Assembly: GCA_050084985.1 (NCBI GenBank)
Contig: JBITNC010000001.1
Span: 105,338,001 to 105,402,000 of the forward strand
Direction of reading: 5' to 3'
DNA length: 64,000 nucleotides
DNA from: Nageia nagi
Taxonomy: Eukaryota; Pinophyta
The translations under genes and the position numbers were made by a program. Shown here piece by piece: positions 56,292 to 64,000 of the stretch (within the stretch, counting starts at the first letter, position 1; each line of letters begins with the position of its first letter). The notes below the pieces were generated by a model. That model saw nothing but the letters and a program-made list of their open reading frames with translations. It had not been told where the DNA came from and did no database searches.

Positions 56292-58230
56292 ATGGTACCA
56301 ATTTCTTCGATAGCTTCCATGCCAAATATAGAGATAAGAATTCAACAAGAGATTGTTAGTATGATTCATAATATTAGTGAGAACATTACCCAACCTACTA
56401 CATTGGAAGACTTGCTTCATAAGGATGCTCAAGTTGATAATCCAATTTCACTGAACAACATTGAAGATACACTTGTACATGATGAAGGAAATGAAGAATT
56501 TGATGAAGATACAAATATATTCATTGAAGATGACTATGACCAAGAAGACCCGATAAAGTATGAAGAGATTAACAAAATTATTGAAGAGGTTGATATGCCA
56601 TATCCAGATTGGTTAGAGGAAGATAACAAAATAAAATTTAGATTTTTTCATTTGGTATATGAGTTTGAAGTTACAAACATGAGTATACCAGAAAAGATAT
56701 CATATTATAAGGGATTGATTCAAAAATTTCAAGATGATTACGAAATCAAAATAAGGTTATTTCAACATAAGAATAAGCAATCAGTCCGATGTCCTATCAT
56801 AATACAAGATGAACAAAGTATCAAGAGGAAAATGTTGATAGATTGCTTGATCAAGCTATGCATCACATTACCGGGTGGACTTAAGAAGAGAATGATATCA
56901 AATGTGCATAATTAATAAGGTGTAATAGGGAGCATATGATATTGATGCTTCGTATCGATAAAGAATGGTTAGTTTCAACAACTTTGCACAATATCATCTT
57001 TGATAGAAATGATAAAAGTGGAGCCTTTGAAATCTTTAAGCTTAGACAACGATTATCAACATTTGAACAAGGAAAAAATTCAGAACAACCATTAGAGAAT
57101 GAAAGAGAAAACATTTAGGCAATCATACAAGTACCAACCTTAGAAACAACAATTCAAGTGAAAAATTTTGAGGAAACAAAAAGAGTTGATAATCTGCAAC
57201 AAATACTCTTAAAGATAGAAAAGTACCAAGGTTTTGACTCTAAAAAAAATGAAGATAATAATCCCTTATGCATGAGAATTATATCAACCATATTATATTC
57301 CAACAAATATTTGAAGTTCATAAAGTTTTATGGTACTACTGATCCATGTCTTCATATATGTATCTTCTTTGATGAAGTCTCCTTAATCATAATGGATGAT
57401 GACTTGCATGCAAAGTTATTTCCTTTCTCTCTAAAATAAGATTGCATAGAATGGTTTAACATATTACCACATGCTAGTATTGAAAGCTTTGAACATTAAA
57501 GATTGTAGTTTGTGATCATTATCAGATTCACATTGCAAAAAAGATGACATCTAGTGATTTAATGAAGATAAGGCAAAGAGAAGGATAATACATTGAATCA
57601 TTCATCAAATGTTGGAATAAAAAGAAAAATAAGATTCATGAAGATGAAAACATAAAAATAATAACATTCATTGAGGATTTTCAACAAAAGTACAAGGCAA
57701 CATGTTTTAACTATCACAAGTTACCTCTTGATGATTTTTTTCAAGTTTTGATAAAAAAAAGAAAGGTTTCACATTAGATATGGACAATAGAAACTATAAT
57801 CAAAATAGAAAAGAGATAAATCACCTTCATAACCTCAACATTGGTACACAAAGGAACAACCAAAAGAGTCACTAATAGTCACTAAAGTGGAATCTGTACA
57901 ACAATAAATAGTAGAAGCAAATGGTGTCAAAAAGGATGATAAATATGAGAAATCAATTTATATAGAGTGTCAAAAATTTCCTAAACAAAAAATTCACACC
58001 TATACATGATGATATTGATGAAGTTACAAAAGCCTTGATTAAGAGAAAGTTTCTAGTTCCAACACCTAAATATACCACTCAACCATCCTTTACAATTGGT
58101 GTGCCAAGTGAGTGTAAGTTAGATCAGTTCTATGAATATCAACAATAGCAAGGACATGCGATAAAATATTATGTATCACTACTTAACAAGATTCAAGTTT
58201 TGATTGATCAGAAGGTGTCTTTTCCATAAC
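56292..58230 (+). pseudogene. gypsy-like gag
   Basis: A 207-codon acidic frame (56292-56915) precedes the capsid core. From about 57310 the frame reads KFYGTTDPCLHICIFFDEV, HAKLFPFSLK and, after a stop, DCIEWFNILPHASIESF, matching the retrotransposon gag family (G-T/S-x-D-P...L-F-P-x-S-L-x-G-x-A-x-x-W-F). Further on, KIQVLIDQ after QGHAIKYYVSLLNK (about 58150-58215) is the zinc-knuckle region with its cysteines lost. Multiple stops and frame changes. Confidence 0.7.
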
Positions 58231-59900
58231 CTAAAGATACTAAATCAGATGATAAGCTAAAGCAATTATGAGGATCTCAGCATGAGAAGAACAAAAATAT
58301 GGTAATCTTCAACAATCCATTCCTGAAATTCATCAAAGTCAAATTACTAAATACAAGCTTCAACTTTTTTGGTAATTTCAACCTGAAATGAAAAATAGGT
58401 ACGTACTATTACTCTTGCTCATGTCATTTATAGTTGCTCTTTTATATGTAGAAGCATATGTGTTTTCATTTTATTTTTTATGATCAAACATCCCTTAGAA
58501 CCTCGTGTCCATGTTATAATGAATTTTCACTATTCATTAACTCATCCACATTAGGAGCATCTGTAAGCCATTACCTAAAGAGCCCCTACCTCATTTGTAA
58601 CCTACTATTAACGTTGATACCAGTACACATGCCAGTCTTCCCTCATGATCACCAAAAATTGCCAGGATAGTGAGTCCACCCACATCTCCCTAATGTTAAC
58701 CTTTAATGTCTTAGGAAGTTACTCCATCCTTTACTAAGAAAAACTCAACCATTTAGTTCATGATAATTTTTTCATTTCATGGACACTTGATATTTTTTCT
58801 ATATATCATACTTTGTTTTCATCTAGAGCCATTTCTCATATGTTAATCCAATGCCCATGTTGGGTTCCTTAAAGGTTTCTGATCCAATCCACACTTTCTT
58901 GTAACTTCTTAACCATTAGATTGCTTTAACCTATGTGTCACTTTGAGGTTCTATCATGGATTCATTTTTACATTTATAGTTCATTTTTTCTTAAAATTCA
59001 TAACCTCATAGCCCTGATAATGTCTTGATTTCCTATGGTCACTTCATGAAATTTTGACCCTATTCATAACCATAAATAGTTGAACCACAACTTGAATATG
59101 TTATCCCTAAAAAAGATCGACATCTATGCTGGGTTCTATTTAGTTTGATTATATATATATATCCTAGTTCCTTAGTACAACCACTAGTTCCCGCTATCCT
59201 TACCTCATATATATAACAACTTACAATCAAATATTAACATTGATTACATTACTTTCAATTGAAAACTTAAAACAATATAACAAATTAGAATCAAAATCAC
59301 ACATCCATCCACGAAACATTTAACAAAATAAGATTATAGTTGGAATATATTAATAAAACATGTGAGACAAAAAACACACTAGTTTTCTATGCTAACACTG
59401 CTTGTAGTACTGTGGTGGCTCCTAGTACTCCTAACACTCTTGGAATTAGACATTGTCCTACTTAAACTAGGCCTCTTTATACCAATTTGCTCCTCCAATT
59501 CCACAAGATGAGTCTATAAGTAAGCCTTTTCATTTACAAGGTCTTCAATCTTCTTCTTGTATTCTAACACATGGTTCATCATCCCTAGGAAGTCTTTGTC
59601 ATTCTAAGCCTTGTGCATATTTTGCAATGTCTTCATAAATTATTGTAGCGATGCTAGTCTCACCCTCATTCTATCTAGATAACCATCCTTATGGCAATCT
59701 CCTCCTTCAAGCTTTCCAATTCCTCGTATGCATGTTGTTTTGTTTCCTTCTCATAATATAGGTCCAACTTTGTTTGATCTAAAAAAATAAAATAATAAAT
59801 ACATGTTAGTTATATTTTATTTCTTGTAAGGACTAACTTTTAGGTATAAGAGCAAAGCACTTACTCAATTCATTTTCAATTTTTGCTGAGCATCTGCAAT
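58231..59900. other. internal region of the gypsy-like element, no pol seen
   Basis: The place where protease, RT and integrase would be expected holds only short frames on both strands. Confidence 0.55.
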
Positions 59901-59942
59901 ATGAATACCACTTAGAACCTCCCAACCATGTTGTTCTTCCTA

Positions 59943-61350
59943 TTAGGTTACATCCTTCATATGCACATATTGCTCCTCCTCTTCTTCTTCTCCTTCCTTA
60001 TCCTCCTCTACATTTGCCTCTCCCTTAGCAGCCTCCTTTAACCTTTGTAAGCCATAAATTCCCAAGGAATCTAGTCTTTCTCTAACCCACCATGTTAGGT
60101 ACTCTTGGTCAAATTGAGGCCCATTCAGTGCCTCAATTCCCTCATCATATGTATCACTACCTGCATCATGGTCTTGAGGAGGCTCCCACTCTTGTATCCA
60201 CTTGGGTGGGGTATCAAACAAATTAGGTTCATGTGCCCTATATCTCCCCATCCTTACAATAAACTTGCATTCAGGAGGAATGTCTTGTCTTTTAACAAAT
60301 TATCTTTTAACCTTATGTAGGGTTACATGAATGTCTTCCTTGTTTGCAATAACAAGGAGTCCTATTCCAACCTAATTCACCTTTTGGCTCATTTCGCTAA
60401 TATGGTAAACTTGCATAGGTTATGTAGATAATATCTCCAATAAACTAACATTGTGCATTAGCATTTAATGCAAATCACTTAACCAAAATTAACCAAACTT
60501 GTTGCTAAACCACTTACCATACATAAACCCATTCATAACTTTTTGGTATGCTTCCACACTCTTGTGGATCCATGTTACCTCTCCCATCATTTCCCATGAG
60601 TACCATGTGTAATAATCGACCTCTATGCTATGAACTATAAGTTCTCTTGGCTGAATATATATGATATGATCTTATGCCCAATATTGCAACACAAATGAGT
60701 GTGCAATTAACATCTTCTTGCTATTTTGCACCATGATAAAGTTATGCAAGTCATGATACATTTGGGAAATGATATATGAAATCCACACATACCTCATACC
60801 TTGTATCATCTAGTACACCACATAAACCAAACCAAGAGTGAATACCTCATGATTTTTGTATGGATACACAATTCTATCAATGCATATGGCCATAATCAAT
60901 CGCACCCACATGAACATATTCATCTTGCCTCTAGAAGCATGATGAAGGTATGCACCCTTTTTACTTTCATGGTAGTCCTCTAACCTTGTCAACCATTTTT
61001 GTGAACCTTTGCATCTTGCATTGGTCATACTCTCCTCTAGGTAAATGGGATACCTTTTTATGGGCACTTTTAGGATCCTATGGATGTCCTCAAGGATAAT
61101 AGTGATATCTCTAATAGGTAAATGGAAGGTATTGGTCCTCTTTTACCACCTGTCCATGAGGGCTATGAAAAACTCCTTTTCCACATGCACAAATGAAGCA
61201 TGCAACAAATAACCCATACCTACATGTTGAAATACACCTAACTCCTCATCAGTTAACTTGTCACACCAGTTAATTTATTGCTTACAACTCTTGAACATCA
61301 AATTTGGCTCCATAAGGAATTGATGACACTGCATCCAAAGTAGGCAAAGG
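59943..61350 (-). pseudogene. plant mobile domain (PMD) protein, antisense inside the element
   Basis: Read on the minus strand from about 61350: ELGVFQHVGMGYLLHASF, FFIALMDRW, then RTNTFHLPIRDITIILEDI. This is the helix plus 'T-x-T-F-H-L-P...T-I-x-L-E-D-V' core of the plant mobile domain (aminotransferase-like, MAIN/MAIL type). It continues with KKGAYLHHASRGKMNMFMWV (61067-60810) and WIHKSVEAYQKVMNGFMYG. GTAAGTGG after GFMYG (about 60515) could be an intron donor; a last segment follows with HEPNLFDTPPKWIQEWEPP, FDQEYLTWWVRERLDSLGI and an acidic tail to 59943. Stops at about 61343-61145 and 60808-60810 mark decay. PMD proteins are linked to silencing and are often found in transposons. Confidence 0.65.
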
Positions 61351-62655
61351 TATGTGTTAGTACATTTTGCAATCTCATGTAAATCATGCAAGGAATTTTT
61401 TATTTTATTTTTCTAAATACACACTTAATATCACATCAATTTGGAAAAACCCTCCCTACACCTGACAACCTATCTACCAAGCTAGCATCGACACTCACAC
61501 CACCATCTGTGCTAGACTTCCTATGACCAATTTTTTAGAAATTTGGGGGTAACATGCCTTTACCCCCACTATCACATAAAAACATGCTTTGCACCTAAAA
61601 TCCACCCTTAAATGCAAAATCATATAATCCATAACCTTTTAACCTTAATCCTAGGATATCCTATCAATTTCTACCATTTCCTACCCTACCTTGCCAAATA
61701 AGGATCACAAACATCAAAAAAGGGTCCTAGGAATTCACCACATGTGTAGAAACATGGTTGTGGCAAAAAAAAATACATTCAATGGTTATCTTAATCCATG
61801 ATCTTCATCCGGCAAAACCAATTAGGTTATAATGTTACCAATTTAGCCAAAATCAAACTAAAACATTGAGACACATACATAAAATATTCACTTCACTACT
61901 CATAGCTTTTGGGAATTAACTAATCTTGCCACAACGAGCACACTAGCCAACCTAGACTAGATCTCCAATCAAATAGTGCAAATAAAAATATAACATCAAT
62001 TTGGCCTATTTAGATCATAAATAGGATATATTTTACAAGAAAACCAATAAAAACTTATCAACTTGTGCCGCCACACCTCTTAAATCATGATTTTTACCCA
62101 TTTCTTAAAAATTGAATCCATTAGCCCAAAATGTGGAAGCCTTTCTCCTTAGAAACCATAGCGTTCATGTTGATCGTCAATGTCTACACTACCTTTCTTA
62201 TACATCTAACACCTCACCTTGGACATCATGATACCTTTAATTAAATGTGATCTAAAAATTGATATAGGACTAATAAGTATTAGAGAATGAAGTTATTTAT
62301 GGAATAAACTAACATCTAATAGAAGAATGATGCATTCTTTGCATATTTGTAATACGGTTAGACCCATTTGTTACAAAATTCAATGCTTTATTAGCTTCTA
62401 TCAGGTATAAAAAATATCATTATTAGATAGATAAAACAAATCAAATACTATACATGCAACATCATTAACTTGCAATACTCTTAAGCTAATGTTAACATTG
62501 AAACTAGCACAGATGTTGGGACACAAAGGCATAAATCATGCCAATTAAAAAAAATTAGAACAAAGGGTAAGATACAAGAAGTATTTCTATCCTTATCTGC
62601 ACTTTGCATTATTATTGGTACTATAATCATATGCATGATTGGAAACAAACCAATC
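61351..62655. other. internal region of the gypsy-like element, no gene
   Basis: AT-rich, no frame of note on either strand. Confidence 0.5.
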
Positions 62656-62659
62656 ATCT

Positions 62660-62990
62660 TGCAGTCACCTTTGCAAGTTGGGTCTAAATTAATTACCTCC
62701 ATTATTGCTTTGAGTCACCTTTGTTGGTTGGGTTTAAACTAACCTTCATTATTGATTTGAGTCACCTTTTCTAGTTGGGTATGAAATAACCTCCATTATT
62801 TCTTCAATTTACCTTTTTTGGTTGGATATAAACTAACTATCACCTTTATATCACATCTAATAATAGGGCATGTACCTTATGATGATGACATCATATCATA
62901 TATACATATAGGAATGAGGCATGTACCTCATGATAATATATAACATCTCTCTTGAATTCACCTTTGTTGGTTGGGTCTAAAATAACCATC
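62660..62990. repeat. tandem repeat, about 55-60 bp unit, 4-5 copies
   Basis: Units of the type GAGTCACCTTTGTTGGTTGGG followed by TCTAAACTAACCTCCATTATT start near 62664, 62712, 62758 and 62805, with another at about 62956. Confidence 0.85.
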
Positions 62991-63125
62991 ATCATGCTAT
63001 TTATCATTCATATGTTGCATCTAGGAATGGGGCATGTACCCCATGACAATGTTGACATATATGGTTTTGATTGCATGTGTTCCATCTAGGAATGGGGTAT
63101 GTACCCCATGATGATGTTGAAACAC
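62860..63125. repeat. repeats with short palindromes GGGGCATGTACCCC
   Basis: Four copies at about 62864, 62911, 63026 and 63096 share an AGGAATGRGGCATGTACC-CATGA core in ATAT-rich spacers. The palindromic arms co-vary: GAGGCATGTACCTC, GGGGCATGTACCCC, GGGGTATGTACCCC. Confidence 0.8.
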
Positions 63126-63581
63126 CTTTATCACGATCATGTATGTATGCATATAAGAATGAAATATTGAGTATTTTTGTATTTGGTGTTCTCAAGATGA
63201 TGTATGCATATTATATTAATTTCATTATTATTGCATTACTGTTATGTCATTTTTGATGAAATATTATGATGATTTACTCTAATTTTCACTACTATATCTT
63301 TTATGAGTTAACCATCACATATATGCTTGGCAGTTTGTACTATCTCTCTTATTTTCAAGTTATTCTTTGCTCTCAGTTGTTTCTACTTCATGCAAGGTAT
63401 TACATGTCACAACCAAGGAAAAGAGGGGGAAATATACATCATCATTTCTTGATGATTTGAATAGTTCTACAACTAAACCATACAAGTATCAAAATTTTCT
63501 TCTCTTTAACTTTTAATTCATTTGCAAGCATAATTTCTTTTCAAAAGTTCTTATTTCATTACACTTGCAAAGGGGATCATC
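63126..63581. other. region before the 3' LTR
   Basis: AT-rich. Ends with a purine-rich GCAAAGGGGATCATC just before the LTR, a weak polypurine tract. Confidence 0.5.
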
Positions 63582-64000
63582 TGTTGACACCTAAAAGTGG
63601 CCCCTCTAACATGGTTCCACTTAGGTGTAACATTACATACATGTTCAATCACACTTTATCATATTTTAATCATATTCTACTTTATTATCACATATTTCTT
63701 AGGTTGTGTTCTTATTTTATGTTAGGCATACTAGAACAACTTCAACCTTCTTACAAGGGGTCAAATGGTGATATCATGCCTGATATAAATGCAAGTATCT
63801 CCAATCTAGAGAAAATATATCAAGATTACATCTTGATAACTAGCACCCTACACTTGGATGTTTCTAAATATCACCTATTATGATTGGAATATTGTTACCA
63901 TTCAAGAAAATATCTATTATCTATTTTTTGCAATCATATGCTTGGTTCAGCTTATTGATATATCTACCATTATTGATCCTTGTTGGAAGATCTCATTCTA
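63582..64000 (+). repeat. 3' LTR of the gypsy-like element (partial)
   Basis: Begins TGTTGACACCTAAAAGTGG and follows the sequence of 54806-55220 to the window end. Confidence 0.9.

Larger units (their letters stand above)
54806..64000 (+). mobile_element. non-autonomous Ty3/gypsy-like LTR element with gag and antisense PMD ORF, cut by the window end
   Basis: The left LTR starts TGTTGACACCTAAAAGTGG at 54806, and the same sequence starts the right LTR at 63582 after a purine-rich stretch. 63582-64000 aligns with about 54806-55220 at moderate divergence. Inside, gag lies on the + strand (56292-58230), there is no visible RT, RNase H or integrase, a plant-mobile-domain pseudogene lies on the minus strand (61350-59943), and tandem repeats fill 62660-63120. 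This layout resembles derivatives of the Tat/Ogre group, which are known for extra ORFs and variable repeats before the 3' LTR. Confidence 0.75.

Overview
This is plant nuclear DNA, most likely from a gymnosperm with a very large genome. The basis is one recognisable cellular gene with introns of about 30 kb and 12 kb, AT-rich intergenic sequence, and a dense nest of LTR retrotransposons. Species cannot be read from the window. No bacterial operons, tRNA, rRNA or CRISPR loci were seen.

The one host gene is HISN2, the bifunctional histidine-biosynthesis enzyme (phosphoribosyl-AMP cyclohydrolase plus phosphoribosyl-ATP pyrophosphohydrolase). It runs on the + strand from the ATG at 9504 to the stop at 52296-52298 in five exons: 9504-9761, 39617-39862, 39998-40092, 40291-40433 and 52094-52298. 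Every splice junction is canonical and all phases fit, but exon 3 lacks one base around 40013-40016. As written, this puts a stop early in exon 4 and removes the second enzyme domain. It is either a consensus error or a young lesion.

Layout. 1-3314: a minus-strand Ty1/copia element (gag-protease part, tRNA-iMet primer site, right-hand LTR) with an extra small ORF carrying a SUMO-interaction-like motif upstream of gag. 3315-9400: AT-rich repeat-derived DNA with tandem repeats and an LTR-like piece. 9401-52500: HISN2. Its intron 1 holds a decayed Ty3/gypsy element (15793-22600), a decayed + strand copia (about 23949-28340) split by a second insertion (element A, 25471-28079), a young copia on the minus strand (30122-35247), and LINE RNase H fragments. 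Introns 2 and 3 are tiny and clean. Intron 4 holds element B (43865-49597), a longer relative of element A. 52500-54800: AT-rich, no genes. 54806 to the window end: an LTR element with gag but no visible pol, an antisense plant-mobile-domain pseudogene, and tandem repeats just before its 3' LTR.

The strongest candidate for something undescribed is the element A/B family. Both copies have TG...CA-type ends and 5-bp target duplications (perfect in A, 4 of 5 in B). Neither contains an internal direct repeat that I can see. Both carry a decayed ORF (about 1000 codons in B) that I do not recognise, and an array of about 46-nt near-perfect palindromes (8 in B, 3 in A) spaced mostly 112-116 bp apart. 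The simplest reading is solo LTRs of a giant retrotransposon whose LTR encodes a protein and a hairpin array.
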